The notes: generated by a model from the sequence alone, not told the origin. Counted from the stretch's first letter, positions 42,199 through 50,961 are shown. The stretch is DNA of 64,000 bases from an uncultured Eubacterium sp. (GCA_910577295.1 CAJTLS010000011.1:18489-82488), one strand, 5' to 3'. Made by a program: numbers and translations.

Positions 42199-44826
42199 CT
42201 ACCATCTTTCTTTTAACTGCTCCTGCCACTTATACACCAGATTCAAAGCATCAATCGGTGTTACATTGGCCAAATTAATGTCTCGAAGTTCAAACAAAAT
42301 ATCGTCGGTCTGATTACCTCCCATCGCATCAAAAATCGACAACTGCGTCATCGCTGTTGCCTCTGTCGTTTTATCGGCAGGCAGTACCGCGCTGTTTCCT
42401 CCATCTTTCGTCTCCATATGGTCGGCAATCGCCCGTGCGCGCACCAATACCTCGTCTGGCACGCCGGCCAATCGGGCAACCTGTATTCCATAACTTTTAT
42501 CTGCGCCACCCTTGACAATCTTTCTCAGGAATACGATGTCTTCTCCGTCTTCCTTAACTGCAATGCAGTAGTTCTGAACACCGTCCAGTTTTCCTTCCAG
42601 TTCCGTCAATTCATGGTAATGGGTGGCAAACAAAGTTTTGGCCCCGATTTTTTTCTTGTCTACAATATGCTCAACCACTGACCATGCAATGCTCAAACCA
42701 TCAAAAGTACTTGTCCCCCGACCGATTTCATCGAGAATAATTAAACTGTCCTTTGTTGCGTTGTGCAAAATATTTGCCACTTCCGTCATCTCTACCATGA
42801 AAGTGCTCTGTCCGCTGGCCAAATCATCCGACGCCCCGACACGAGTAAAAATGCGGTCTGTAAGTGATAAATCGGCGCTTTCAGCCGGAACAAAACTGCC
42901 TATCTGTGCCAACAAGACAATCAATGCCGTCTGCCGCATATAAGTAGATTTCCCCGCCATATTAGGCCCGGTTATAATGACGACACGGTGCGTATCATCA
43001 TCCAGAAAAGTATCATTGGCAATGAACATATTGTGCTCCATCATCTGCTCAATGACAGGATGTCTGCCATCCTTAATGGATATTATTCCCTTATGATTAA
43101 TCTGTGGACGGACGTAATGATTACGCTCTGCCACATAGGCTAAAGATGCCAGCATATCTATCATGGCAACGACGGATGCCGATTTTTGTATCCTGTCCAT
43201 CTGCTCAAAAATGGTATTTCTCAATTCACAAAAGACAGCATATTCCAAACTATACAAACGGTCTTCTGCACCTAGAATCGTATCTTCCATCTCTTTTAAC
43301 TCGGGTGTTGTATAACGCTCCGCATTGGTTAACGTTTGCTTTCTCAGCCAATTTTCTGGAACGAGATGAACAAAAGATTTTGTCACTTCCAGATAATATC
43401 CAAAGACTTTGTTGTATTTAATTCTCAGATTTTTAATTCCCGTCTTTTCTTTTTCCCGCTTTTCCAGTTCTGCCAGCCAGTCTTTGCCTTCTGTTTTGGC
43501 CTTGCGCAGACGGTCAATCTCTTCGTGATAACCGTTCTTAAAAATCCCGCCCTCGCGCAGGGCAATCGGCGGTTCTTCTTCTATCGCATCGTGAATCATC
43601 TGATATACATCTTCCAAAGGATCCAGATTATGATACAATTCCTGAAATAACTCCGCTTTAAAATTTCCACACAAAAAACGAATATGGGGAAGCATTTCCA
43701 ACGAAGATTCTAACGCAATCATGTCTCTGGGATTTACCGTCTTATAACTGATTTTACTAAGTAACCGTTCCAAATCATAGATGGGATTCAAATATTCCCG
43801 CAGTTCTTCCCTTGTCACGGCATTTTCATTTAACTCTTCAATCGCGTCGTACCGTGCCGTTATCTGCTGTTCGTCAATCAACGGCTGTTCAAGACAGGAA
43901 CGCAGCTTTCTTGCTCCCATCGCCGTCTTTGTCTTGTCAAGAACCCATAGAAGGGAACCTCTTTTTTGTTTTTCCCGCAGCGTTTCCACCAGTTCCAGAT
44001 TACGCCTTGTATTCCGGTCTAACAACATATACCTGCCCGTATGATACGGCAGCAGATGGGAAATATGGGCGAGCGAGCATTTTTGCGTCTCCTCCAGATA
44101 TTGCATCACACATCCTGCGGCAGTCACTCCCAGAGGATATTCTTCCAGTCCCATTCCCTCCAATGTTTTTACATGAAAATGGCGGCACAGGGTGCGCCTG
44201 CCCTCTTCTTCATCAAAATAACGCGGCTCCAGTGCAGAAATAACGATGCCGAGACGCTCGCTTAAATCCGTCAAATCCGCTCCGCTTATGTAAAAGGTGT
44301 CGTTACAAATAATCTCTGCCGGCATATATTTATTGATTTCATCCAACAGCTTTCCGAGCGTATCTACTTCTGTCAACAGATATTCTCCCGTTGTAACATC
44401 GACGACCGAAATACCAAAACTCTGATTTATGGCGACAATTCCCATCAGATAGTTATTTCTCGTCTCATCGAGCGAAGACATAAAACAGTTTGTTCCGGGG
44501 GTAACAATCTGCGTCACTTCCCGCTTTACAAGCCCCTTTGCCTGCTTCGGGTCTTCGACCTGTTCACAAATGGCAACTTTATATCCCTTTTCCACCAAGC
44601 GGTTAATATATCCCTCCGCAGAATGAAACGGGACACCACACATGGGTGCCCGTTCTTTCAGACCGCAGCTTTTACCGGTCAGAGTGATATCAAGTTCTTT
44701 TGTAACACAAAGCGCATCATCAAAAAACATTTCATAAAAATCACCCAGACGGTAAAATAATATACAGTCTTTATATTGTTCTTTCGTTTCCATGTATTGT
44801 TTCATCATGGGTGTTAGTTGTTCCAT
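42199..44826 (-). CDS. mutS: DNA mismatch recognition protein MutS
   Basis: 875 residues. N-terminal mismatch-binding motif FYEMF, connector, core, and ATPase domain with GPNMAGKSTYMRQ and DEIGRGTSTFDG. The start at 44826 (MEQLTPMMKQY) matches the family; AGAGG lies about 11 bases before it. Upstream of mutL with a 9-base gap. Confidence 0.97.
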   Translation of the reverse strand: MEQLTPMMKQYMETKEQYKDCILFYRLGDFYEMFFDDALCVTKELDITLTGKSCGLKERAPMCGVPFHSAEGYINRLVEKGYKVAICEQVEDPKQAKGLVKREVTQIVTPGTNCFMSSLDETRNNYLMGIVAINQSFGISVVDVTTGEYLLTEVDTLGKLLDEINKYMPAEIICNDTFYISGADLTDLSERLGIVISALEPRYFDEEEGRRTLCRHFHVKTLEGMGLEEYPLGVTAAGCVMQYLEETQKCSLAHISHLLPYHTGRYMLLDRNTRRNLELVETLREKQKRGSLLWVLDKTKTAMGARKLRSCLEQPLIDEQQITARYDAIEELNENAVTREELREYLNPIYDLERLLSKISYKTVNPRDMIALESSLEMLPHIRFLCGNFKAELFQELYHNLDPLEDVYQMIHDAIEEEPPIALREGGIFKNGYHEEIDRLRKAKTEGKDWLAELEKREKEKTGIKNLRIKYNKVFGYYLEVTKSFVHLVPENWLRKQTLTNAERYTTPELKEMEDTILGAEDRLYSLEYAVFCELRNTIFEQMDRIQKSASVVAMIDMLASLAYVAERNHYVRPQINHKGIISIKDGRHPVIEQMMEHNMFIANDTFLDDDTHRVVIITGPNMAGKSTYMRQTALIVLLAQIGSFVPAESADLSLTDRIFTRVGASDDLASGQSTFMVEMTEVANILHNATKDSLIILDEIGRGTSTFDGLSIAWSVVEHIVDKKKIGAKTLFATHYHELTELEGKLDGVQNYCIAVKEDGEDIVFLRKIVKGGADKSYGIQVARLAGVPDEVLVRARAIADHMETKDGGNSAVLPADKTTEATAMTQLSIFDAMGGNQTDDILFELRDINLANVTPIDALNLVYKWQEQLKERW

Positions 44827-44881
44827 CCGTTTGTATACCTCTTTCTGTTCTTTTAAAACAGCCGGAAAACACAGCACTAAC

Positions 44882-45652
44882 TTAATTATTGCCGGAATTT
44901 ACATCAGCAGTCGGTTCCTGCGTCGGCTCTTTTGTCGGCTCCTTAGTCGGTTCCTGCGTCGGCTCCTTTGTCGGCGCTTCCGTCGGCACTTCCGTTGGCT
45001 CCGGTGTCGGTTCCGGCGTTTTCGGTCCTGGTGTCTTTGTCGGCTTTGGTGTCTTTGTTGGCTTCGGCGTTTTCGTCGGCTTTGGTGTCTTTGTCGGTTT
45101 CGGCGTCTTCGTGTGCGGCGCTTCCGTTGGACGCGGCGTAACGGTCTCAATCGGTCTCGGCTTTTCTGTCGACAGATACATCGCATTGATATATCCTGTC
45201 ATACCGTTATACTCTACTTCCATCCATTCTTTTTTGTACAATTTATTAAACTTTAACTTCATCCCTAATGGAACTTTGGCAACGACCGAAGATGTCAGGG
45301 AAGGTTCTGAGCGCATATTTACCGTCGCTGTCGTATATCCCTCTGTTGCCGCAGCGAGGTCATCATCAATATCCTGACCCCAATCCTCTTCGTTCTCAAC
45401 CATGTTGCCATCCGGCGTAGACGTCGGCTCCGGAGACTCCCTGACTGTCAGGGCGCCGTCGGTAACAGAGGAAGCATTTGCCTCTTCATCGGTAATGACG
45501 TCGCTATCAAGATAAGTAAATGATACATAATATCCAATCCCAATTACTAATACCAAGGAAAGTATTACACTAATTCCAAACATCGTTGTCTCAAAAACTC
45601 GATGTTCAGAACTTAACATTTTGGCAAAAAACCCTTTTTTTTCTTTCTTCAT
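44882..45652 (-). CDS. Membrane-anchored SH3 protein with Thr/Pro/Lys-Glu repeat tail
   Basis: 256 residues. Cytoplasmic lysine-rich start, one membrane segment (about 22-46), acidic linker, bacterial SH3 domain (about 105-165, TATVNMRSEPSLTSSVVAKVPLGMKLKF... with a Gly-Tyr-Ile-Asn end). Then a long tail of PTKTPK units that changes to EPTKEPT units. SH3b domains often bind peptidoglycan, and the tail probably spans or lies in the wall. It is not a mismatch-repair gene despite its position before mutS. Confidence 0.8.
   Translation of the reverse strand: MKKEKKGFFAKMLSSEHRVFETTMFGISVILSLVLVIGIGYYVSFTYLDSDVITDEEANASSVTDGALTVRESPEPTSTPDGNMVENEEDWGQDIDDDLAAATEGYTTATVNMRSEPSLTSSVVAKVPLGMKLKFNKLYKKEWMEVEYNGMTGYINAMYLSTEKPRPIETVTPRPTEAPHTKTPKPTKTPKPTKTPKPTKTPKPTKTPGPKTPEPTPEPTEVPTEAPTKEPTQEPTKEPTKEPTQEPTADVNSGNN
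44890..45115 (-). repeat. Tandem 6-codon and 4-codon repeats in the SH3 protein gene
   Basis: At DNA level the 3' third consists of direct repeats encoding PTKTPK and then PTKE/PTQE units. Replication slippage in frame is expected, and assembly length may be unreliable here. Confidence 0.8.
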
Positions 45653-45690
45653 TCCTATTTTACACTCCCTTACAGATAATATCTTTGTCT

Positions 45691-45719
45691 ATTATAACCA
45701 TTTTGTCAAGATTTGTCTA
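45691..45719 (-). promoter_or_regulatory. Promoter of the SH3 protein gene (possibly with mutS)
   Basis: Minus strand TAGACA (45719-45714), 17-base spacer, TATAAT (45696-45691). Confidence 0.65.
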
Positions 45720-45738
45720 TTAAAACTATGAAAAATTA

Positions 45739-45762
45739 GATTTATCTCAATTGCGATAAATC
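45739..45762. other. Palindrome between the SH3 gene and lexA
   Basis: GATTTATC, 8-base loop, GATAAATC: a perfect 8-base inverted repeat in the divergent intergenic region, outside both promoters. Operator or weak hairpin; unknown. Confidence 0.35.
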
Positions 45763-45777
45763 CTCCTCAAAAGCAAG

Positions 45778-45791
45778 CGAACATTTGTTTG
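45778..45791 (+). promoter_or_regulatory. lexA: LexA box upstream of lexA
   Basis: CGAACATTTGTTTG, one mismatch to CGAAC-N4-GTTCG and exact reverse complement of the second YneA-like box. It overlaps the -35 of the lexA promoter. Confidence 0.85.
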
Positions 45792-45817
45792 ACAAACAAA
45801 CATGTTTGTGTTACATT
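45789..45817 (+). promoter_or_regulatory. lexA promoter with a second palindrome
   Basis: TTGACA (45789-45794), 17-base spacer, TACATT (45812-45817). Within the spacer CAAACATGTTTG (45797-45808) is a perfect 12-base palindrome; its half-sites resemble LexA half-sites but at 2-base rather than 4-base spacing. Confidence 0.75.
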
Positions 45818-45861
45818 AATAATAGTAGCATAAATACAACAATCTTAGGAGGTTTTCATTT

Positions 45862-46476
45862 ATGGGCAGAGATACCATTTCAAAAAAACAAACAGAAATT
45901 TTAGAATATATTAAAAATCAAATTCTGGATAAAGGATATCCACCGGCAGTTCGTGAGATATGCGCCGCCGTTCATTTGAAGTCGACATCTTCCGTCCATT
46001 CTCACTTGGAAACATTAGAAAAATTAGGATATATTCGACGCGACCCAACGAAGCCGCGCGCCATTGAAATTGTAGACGACGAGTTCAATTTATCACGCCG
46101 TGAATTGCGCAATATCCCTCTGCTCGGTAATGTGGCAGCAGGACAACCATTGTTTGCTGAACAAAACATCGAGAGTTATTTCCCTATGTTATCGGACGAA
46201 CTCCCTGACGGCAACCTGTTCATGCTCAACGTTCGCGGCGAAAGTATGATAAACGCAGGAATTTTCGATGGAGATAAAATTATCGTTCAACAGACCGAAA
46301 CAACAAAAAACGGAGATATAGTAGTCGCTTTAGTAGAAGAAGCCGCCACGGTAAAGACATACTACAAAGAAAACGGCCGCTTCCGGCTCCAACCGGAAAA
46401 TGATACGATGGATCCAATCTATGTAAATGAAGTCATTATACTAGGTAAAGTAGTCGGTTTATTCCGTTTCTTCTAA
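45862..46476 (+). CDS. lexA: SOS repressor LexA
   Basis: 204 residues. Winged-helix DNA-binding domain (about 1-65, SSVHSHLETLEKLGYIRR), self-cleavage site Ala93-Gly94 in NVAAGQP, catalytic Ser128 in RGESMI and Lys165 in ATVKTYY. RecA-stimulated self-cleavage relieves repression of genes with CGAAC-N4-GTTCG boxes. Box and promoter upstream indicate autoregulation. AGGAGG precedes the ATG. Confidence 0.98.
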   Translation: MGRDTISKKQTEILEYIKNQILDKGYPPAVREICAAVHLKSTSSVHSHLETLEKLGYIRRDPTKPRAIEIVDDEFNLSRRELRNIPLLGNVAAGQPLFAEQNIESYFPMLSDELPDGNLFMLNVRGESMINAGIFDGDKIIVQQTETTKNGDIVVALVEEAATVKTYYKENGRFRLQPENDTMDPIYVNEVIILGKVVGLFRFF

Positions 46477-46497
46477 GAAATTGTGTAAACGTATAAT

Positions 46498-46544
46498 AAA
46501 GACAGAAAGACCGATGATTAAACGGTACTTTCTGTCTTTTATAT
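46498..46544. terminator. Bidirectional terminator between lexA and rsfS
   Basis: AAAGACAGAAAG/CTTTCTGTCTTT (12-base perfect outer stem) with inner ACCG/CGGT; A and T runs on both sides suit both convergent transcripts. Confidence 0.85.
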
Positions 46545-46565
46545 ACCTCATATTTAAGTAAAATC

Positions 46566-46919
46566 TCATAACTCTTCCCGCATAACCGCTTTGCCATCTT
46601 TCCAGATTCTTTCCAAATCATAAAACAGACGGTCTTCTTTCGAAAAGACGTGGACAATCACGTCTCCGTAGTCCATTAAAACCCACGATGACTTCTTGTT
46701 CCCCTCTATTCGCTTGCTGTTATACCCCGCTATCGTCAGCTTTTCGTCTACAAAATCAATCATGGCGTTAAGTTGGTTTTGATTACGCCCGCTAGCAATA
46801 ATCAGATAATCAGCAATAACTGAAATTTCATCAATTTTTATTATCTCAATATCTTCACCCAGTTTTTCTTCCAGCGCATCATAGGCAATCTTTACTATCT
46901 CATTGGCGTTTTTTTTCAT
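46566..46919 (-). CDS. rsfS: Ribosomal silencing factor RsfS
   Basis: 117 residues. Binds L14 and blocks subunit joining in slow growth. Family core: DYLIIASGRNQNQLNAMIDFV and the C-terminal SSWVLMDYGDVIVHVFSKEDRLFYDLERIW. Directly downstream of nadD-yqeK, the usual order. Confidence 0.96.
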   Translation of the reverse strand: MKKNANEIVKIAYDALEEKLGEDIEIIKIDEISVIADYLIIASGRNQNQLNAMIDFVDEKLTIAGYNSKRIEGNKKSSWVLMDYGDVIVHVFSKEDRLFYDLERIWKDGKAVMREEL

Positions 46920-46933
46920 TATCTCCCTCTTTT

Positions 46934-48142
46934 CTACTCATCATATTTTTTTCTATAATAATCATATGTCTCAGACGTCGTCTCATCTATTGCTATATTC
47001 GTCCGCTGCAAATAGTTCATTGTATTTTCCAATATCATCAGTAACCCTCTTTCTAAATCGGAAAAGCACTGTTTTCTTACTTCTGCCAGCGAATAGGGCT
47101 TACAATCGAGCTTTCTTCCCGGCTCAATATAATCCGCAACATAAAGGATTTTTTCCAATGTCGTCATCTTTGGTTTTCCGGTTGTATGACAATCAATCGC
47201 CGAACATATTTCGTCTTTCATACCATACCTCTGTCTGGCCAGATAAGCCCCCAGTTTACCATGAACTAACGGAGGATTCTCCCGCTCGCACTGCGTCAGG
47301 GAAACGCCGTATTTATCACAAAGAGTAAACATCTCCTTATCGGTCAAATATTTTGCGCAATCATGTAAAAGTCCTGCCTTTCTGGCTTTTTTTACATCCG
47401 ATTCCCCGTCCATAAAACATGCGGCAAGATTAGCAGCCGTATAGGCAACCCCTAACGTATGCAAATACCGCTCCGGGCGAAGCGTCGCGGCCAAGTCAGC
47501 AAGCAGTTCTTTTTCTTTCTTTGCAAAGGAATGAAAATCTGCTCCATATAACCCGTGTATCCCAATATAGCGACGTACCTTTTCCGGCACGTATCCCGCC
47601 ACCGATTCATGCCGCCGCAGTCTCCCGCGAATTTCCTCAGAAGAAATTGAAACCGTTGGCATGGACACAGGTAAAAAATCACCATGAAACTGCGCTGACA
47701 ATTCCTGACAGCGATGCGCCAGCTCATCCTCCGACATCGTTCCGCGCGAAACGGCCAACACAGTACAAAGACGGACAATTTCCTGCGGACAGAACCACTT
47801 ATCAAAATCTTTTAGAGAGTCACCTCCGAGAATGAAATAAAACTTTGTCTGAGGATAGTCCTCTACGCATTGCGCCAATGTCTCGCACGTATATGTTGTT
47901 CCCTTGCGCTTCAGCTCCATATCAGATAAAGAAAACGGCCCGATACCATCTATCGCAAACTGTACCATGCGGCAGCGGTGTTCTTCTGAAACAATCTCAT
48001 CCTCACTCTTATGCGGCGGTTTCTTCAACGGCATAAACCAGACTTCATCTAGTTGAAACTGTTCGCAGGCAGCCTGTGCTATCATCAGATGGGCATTGTG
48101 AATCGGATTAAAAGTACCTCCCATAATACCAATCTTTTTCAT
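46934..48142 (-). CDS. nadD: Fused nicotinate-nucleotide adenylyltransferase and YqeK-type HD hydrolase
   Basis: 402 residues in two parts. Residues about 1-200 are NadD, which adenylates nicotinate mononucleotide in NAD synthesis: GIMGGTFNPIHNAH, FILGGDSLKDF, VSISSEEIRGRL. Residues about 210-400 are an HD hydrolase of the YqeK family (Ap4A hydrolase): HTLGVAYTA, LLHDCAKYL, HGKLGAY, and ILYVADYIEPGR. In Bacillus these are separate adjacent genes. Start at 48142 follows AAGGAG by 8 bases. Confidence 0.95.
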   Translation of the reverse strand: MKKIGIMGGTFNPIHNAHLMIAQAACEQFQLDEVWFMPLKKPPHKSEDEIVSEEHRCRMVQFAIDGIGPFSLSDMELKRKGTTYTCETLAQCVEDYPQTKFYFILGGDSLKDFDKWFCPQEIVRLCTVLAVSRGTMSEDELAHRCQELSAQFHGDFLPVSMPTVSISSEEIRGRLRRHESVAGYVPEKVRRYIGIHGLYGADFHSFAKKEKELLADLAATLRPERYLHTLGVAYTAANLAACFMDGESDVKKARKAGLLHDCAKYLTDKEMFTLCDKYGVSLTQCERENPPLVHGKLGAYLARQRYGMKDEICSAIDCHTTGKPKMTTLEKILYVADYIEPGRKLDCKPYSLAEVRKQCFSDLERGLLMILENTMNYLQRTNIAIDETTSETYDYYRKKYDE

Positions 48143-48147
48143 AACCA

Positions 48148-48459
48148 TCACTCCTTCGCCTGTTTTGCCTTTGGCAGCTCAATGCCATCTTTCTTCTTAC
48201 TGTTGTGCCGATACAGAACGATTTTCCGTCCAATCACCTGCACTACCTCGGCATGCGTACGCTCTGCCAGAAGAATGGCGATTTCTTTTGGATTTGCGAC
48301 ACAATTTTTCAACACATGAATCTTAATTAACTCTCTTGCTTCCAATGCCTCGTCTACAGACTTCGTAAGTTCAGGAGTTACTACTGATTTCCCAATCTGT
48401 AATATCGAGTCCATAGTCATTGCCAAGCTCTTCAAATAAGCACGTTGTTTACTTGTCAT
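48148..48459 (-). CDS. yhbY: YhbY CRM-domain RNA-binding protein
   Basis: 103 residues. CRM domain for 50S assembly: MTSKQRAYLKSLAM, QIGKSVVTPELTKSVDEALEARELIKIHVLKN, and VIGRKIVLYRHN. The start at 48459 is supported by AGAGG 7 bases before it. Directly downstream of obg and 5 bases before nadD. Confidence 0.95.
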   Translation of the reverse strand: MTSKQRAYLKSLAMTMDSILQIGKSVVTPELTKSVDEALEARELIKIHVLKNCVANPKEIAILLAERTHAEVVQVIGRKIVLYRHNSKKKDGIELPKAKQAKE

Positions 48460-48475
48460 AATAATTCCTCTCGCT

Positions 48476-49789
48476 TTATTTGTAATAATCAAATTGCCAG
48501 CCATACATCTTCACGGTATCGCCCTCTTCGATGCCAAGTTCCTCTAACTGCTCTAAAATTCCATTAGTCTTTAAAAATTTCTGGAAGAACTCAAATCCTT
48601 TCTCCGAATCCAAATTCGTATACCCGAGCATTCTCTCAATACGGGGCCCTTCTACAATATAAAGCCCGTCCTCTTCATCGCTTTTTGTTACCGTGAACGG
48701 TTCATTGGAGAAATCCGGCATTTGCACCATATATTCTTTTTCAAATATAATTTTATCTTCTTCCGCCTCCGATAAAAGCTGTTTTGTATAATAGAGAAGT
48801 TCCTTTACTCCCTGTCCGCTGACAGCAGAAATAGGGAAAACCCGCATTCCTTTCGGCTCAAATTCCTCTTTTAAGGCTGCCAGTACCGCCTCCCCCTGTT
48901 CTGTATAAGGCGATTGTCCCCCTCCGGCAAAACAGTCAACCTTATTGGCGGCAATTACCTGTGGACGGGCAGCTATTTGTGGGTTATAGGCTTCCAGCTC
49001 CTTTTGTATTGTTTTTATATCCTGCAGCGGGTCACGTCCCTCCGTCGAGGCGGCGTCCACCATATGAATCAATACACGGGTTCTCTCAATATGGCGCAAA
49101 AACTCATGCCCCAGACCAACTCCCTCCGAAGCTCCCTCAATCAAACCGGGGATATCGGCAATGACAAATCCGTCTGCGCCTTCCAAATCCACTACGCCCA
49201 GATTAGGATTCAGCGTTGTAAAAGGATAATTTGCAATCTTTGGCTGTGCATTGGTTACACGGGAAAGAAAAGTAGATTTCCCTGCATTAGGAAAACCGAC
49301 TAAACCGACATCAGCTATCACTTTCAATTCTAATTGTACTTCAAGCTCAATTCCCGGTTTGCCCGGCTGCGCATATTTGGGAACCTGCATTGTCGGAGTC
49401 GCATAGTGTTGATTCCCTTTGCCTCCCCGACCGCCTTGCAAGATAACTTCCCTCTTATTCTCATAAGACATATCAGTAATAATCTGTCCTGTCTCTGCCT
49501 CACGGATAATTGTTCCTGCCGGAACTTTGACAATCTTATCTTCGCCGTCTGCGCCGTGACAGCGTTTCTTTCCGCCCGGTTGGCCGTCTCCGGCAAAATA
49601 ATTACGAATATGGCGAAATTCATTCAACGTATTGAGTCCCGAATCCACTTCAAAAATGAGGTCGCCGCCGCGACCGCCATCCCCGCCATCCGGCCCGCCG
49701 TTCGCCACATATTTTTCCCGACGAAAGCTGACGTGACCGTCGCCTCCTTTACCGGAGCGTATTTTTATTTTCGCTCTATCTGCAAACAT
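48476..49789 (-). CDS. obg: GTPase Obg/CgtA
   Basis: 437 residues. Glycine-rich Obg domain (1-158; GGDGHVSFRREKYV..GGPDGGDGG), G domain with GFPNAGKSTF, DIPGLIEGA and NKVD, and a C-terminal OCT domain (about 345-437). Acts in 50S assembly and stress signalling. Downstream of rpmA as in most Firmicutes. Confidence 0.98.
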   Translation of the reverse strand: MFADRAKIKIRSGKGGDGHVSFRREKYVANGGPDGGDGGRGGDLIFEVDSGLNTLNEFRHIRNYFAGDGQPGGKKRCHGADGEDKIVKVPAGTIIREAETGQIITDMSYENKREVILQGGRGGKGNQHYATPTMQVPKYAQPGKPGIELEVQLELKVIADVGLVGFPNAGKSTFLSRVTNAQPKIANYPFTTLNPNLGVVDLEGADGFVIADIPGLIEGASEGVGLGHEFLRHIERTRVLIHMVDAASTEGRDPLQDIKTIQKELEAYNPQIAARPQVIAANKVDCFAGGGQSPYTEQGEAVLAALKEEFEPKGMRVFPISAVSGQGVKELLYYTKQLLSEAEEDKIIFEKEYMVQMPDFSNEPFTVTKSDEEDGLYIVEGPRIERMLGYTNLDSEKGFEFFQKFLKTNGILEQLEELGIEEGDTVKMYGWQFDYYK

Positions 49790-49811
49790 ACCCTGTCCTT
49801 TCTAAAACATA

Positions 49812-49832
49812 AGGGCTGCACAAGGCAGCCCT
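49812..49832 (-). terminator. Hairpin between rpmA and obg, probable attenuator
   Basis: AGGGCTGC/GCAGCCCT with a 5-base loop; on the minus strand it is followed by TATGTTTT. The weak T run suggests partial read-through from the ribosomal-protein genes into obg. Confidence 0.55.
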
Positions 49833-49893
49833 GACTTATCTCTTTGATTTAGCAGGGGTCAAAAAATTTCTCCCCCATAAGAATATCCAAAGA

Positions 49894-50181
49894 TTATTTG
49901 CTCTCTACCGGATATACGGAAGCCTGTTTCTTATCTCTTCCTTTTCTCTCGAAACGAAGAACACCGTCTACCAAAGCATACAGTGTATCGTCTCCGCCTT
50001 TACCAACGTTTACACCCGGATGAATCTTAGTTCCACGCTGTCTGTAAAGAATATTTCCGGCCAAAACAAACTGTCCGTCTGCTCTCTTCGCTCCCAGTCT
50101 CTTCGACTCGGAATCTCTGCCGTTCTTAGTTGAACCCATTCCCTTTTTATGAGCAAACATTTGAAGGTTCATTTGAATCAT
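49894..50181 (-). CDS. rpmA: Ribosomal protein L27 with cleavable N-terminal extension
   Basis: 95 residues. After the extension MIQMNLQMF the mature sequence begins AHKKGMGSTKNGRDS, the L27 arm that reaches the peptidyl-transferase centre. The extension matches the Firmicutes type removed by the Prp protease, encoded just upstream. AGGAGG, which lies inside the prp end, is 8 bases before the ATG; the two genes overlap by 4 bases. Confidence 0.97.
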   Translation of the reverse strand: MIQMNLQMFAHKKGMGSTKNGRDSESKRLGAKRADGQFVLAGNILYRQRGTKIHPGVNVGKGGDDTLYALVDGVLRFERKGRDKKQASVYPVESK

Positions 50182-50513
50182 AGTTTTTTCCTCCTAACGA
50201 TTTCTACTGTCACATACTGCTTTCCATACGATTCTGAAATGCCATTTAAACCAATTACCATTGACTGCAACAATAATTGAGCCTCTTCCGATGATGTTCC
50301 TTTAACACAAAAATCCAACATTCCGCGTTCCTCTTCGCTTTCCAGAGAATACACATCATCCGTTAGTTCTTCAATTGAATTAACACAATTAATGGCTAAT
50401 GCGGAAACAGCAGAACAAATAATATCTAATCCATATTGCGAATATTCTGCATGTCCCTCAATATGAAAAGCGGTTATGTTCTCTTCCTGCTTTTCTACCC
50501 TGACCTGTATCAT
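50178..50513 (-). CDS. prp: Ribosomal-processing cysteine protease Prp
   Basis: 111 residues. Cleaves the N-terminal extension of L27. Catalytic pair visible in EGHAEYSQYGLDIICSAVSA: His at about 21 and Cys at about 33. The ATG at 50513 is taken; a TTG two codons upstream is possible. Sits between rplU and rpmA, its standard place. Confidence 0.95.
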   Translation of the reverse strand: MIQVRVEKQEENITAFHIEGHAEYSQYGLDIICSAVSALAINCVNSIEELTDDVYSLESEEERGMLDFCVKGTSSEEAQLLLQSMVIGLNGISESYGKQYVTVEIVRRKKL

Positions 50514-50532
50514 AAACAATCACTTCATACTA

Positions 50533-50841
50533 TTATGCATTGATTTTATCAATCTTTACCTGCGTGTACGGCTGTCTATGACCATTCTTTTTATGGTATC
50601 CGGTCTTTCTCTTGTATCGGTAAACAATCACTTTCTTTTCTTTTCCCTCAGCTACTACCGTTGCTTTTACGGAAGCTCCCTCTACCGTTGGCGTACCAAC
50701 TTTCACTTCCTTATCACCAACTAAAAGTACCTGATCAAACGTTACCTCAGAGCCGGCCTCGGCACCAAGTTTCTCAACTTTAATGACGTCGCCCTCCTGA
50801 ACTTTATACTGTTTACCACCGGTTGCTATAATTGCGTACAT
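50533..50841 (-). CDS. rplU: Ribosomal protein L21
   Basis: 102 residues. MYAIIATGGKQYKVQEGD start and YRYKRKTGYHKKNGHRQPYTQVKI end are diagnostic. AGGAGG lies 6 bases before the ATG at 50841, which excludes an upstream in-frame start. First gene of the rplU-prp-rpmA-obg-yhbY-nadD-rsfS run. Confidence 0.98.
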   Translation of the reverse strand: MYAIIATGGKQYKVQEGDVIKVEKLGAEAGSEVTFDQVLLVGDKEVKVGTPTVEGASVKATVVAEGKEKKVIVYRYKRKTGYHKKNGHRQPYTQVKIDKINA

Positions 50842-50925
50842 ATAGCACCTCCTAATAAATTTACTCGCCAACTACGGCGTCTGCCCCGCATAAAGGCAGA
50901 ACTATAACCTCGTTGTGCGGCATAC
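50842..50925 (-). ncRNA. Probable L21 leader (ribosomal-protein autoregulatory RNA)
   Basis: The transcript start inferred from the promoter gives a leader of about 85 bases. On the minus strand it can form CCGCA/TGCGG, CTGCC/GGCAG and GCC/GGC pairings close to the AGGAGG site. A structured leader in front of rplU is known in Firmicutes (Rfam L21_leader). I infer membership from position and pairing, not from a covariance match. Confidence 0.55.
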
Positions 50926-50931
50926 TGGAAT

Positions 50932-50961
50932 AGTATAGCATTGTTACTTCCCAGATGTCAA
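50932..50961 (-). promoter_or_regulatory. Promoter of the rplU operon
   Basis: Minus strand TTGACA (50961-50956), 18-base spacer, TATACT (50937-50932). Confidence 0.85.

Noticed and set aside
44900..45115. Possible CRISPR-like periodic repeats
   Set aside because: Short in-frame coding repeats without spacers; no cas genes.
44889..45377. Gly/Val-rich plus-strand and Arg-rich minus-strand frames over the SH3 gene
   Set aside because: Both are shadows of the Thr/Pro/Lys repeat DNA, which is open in several frames.
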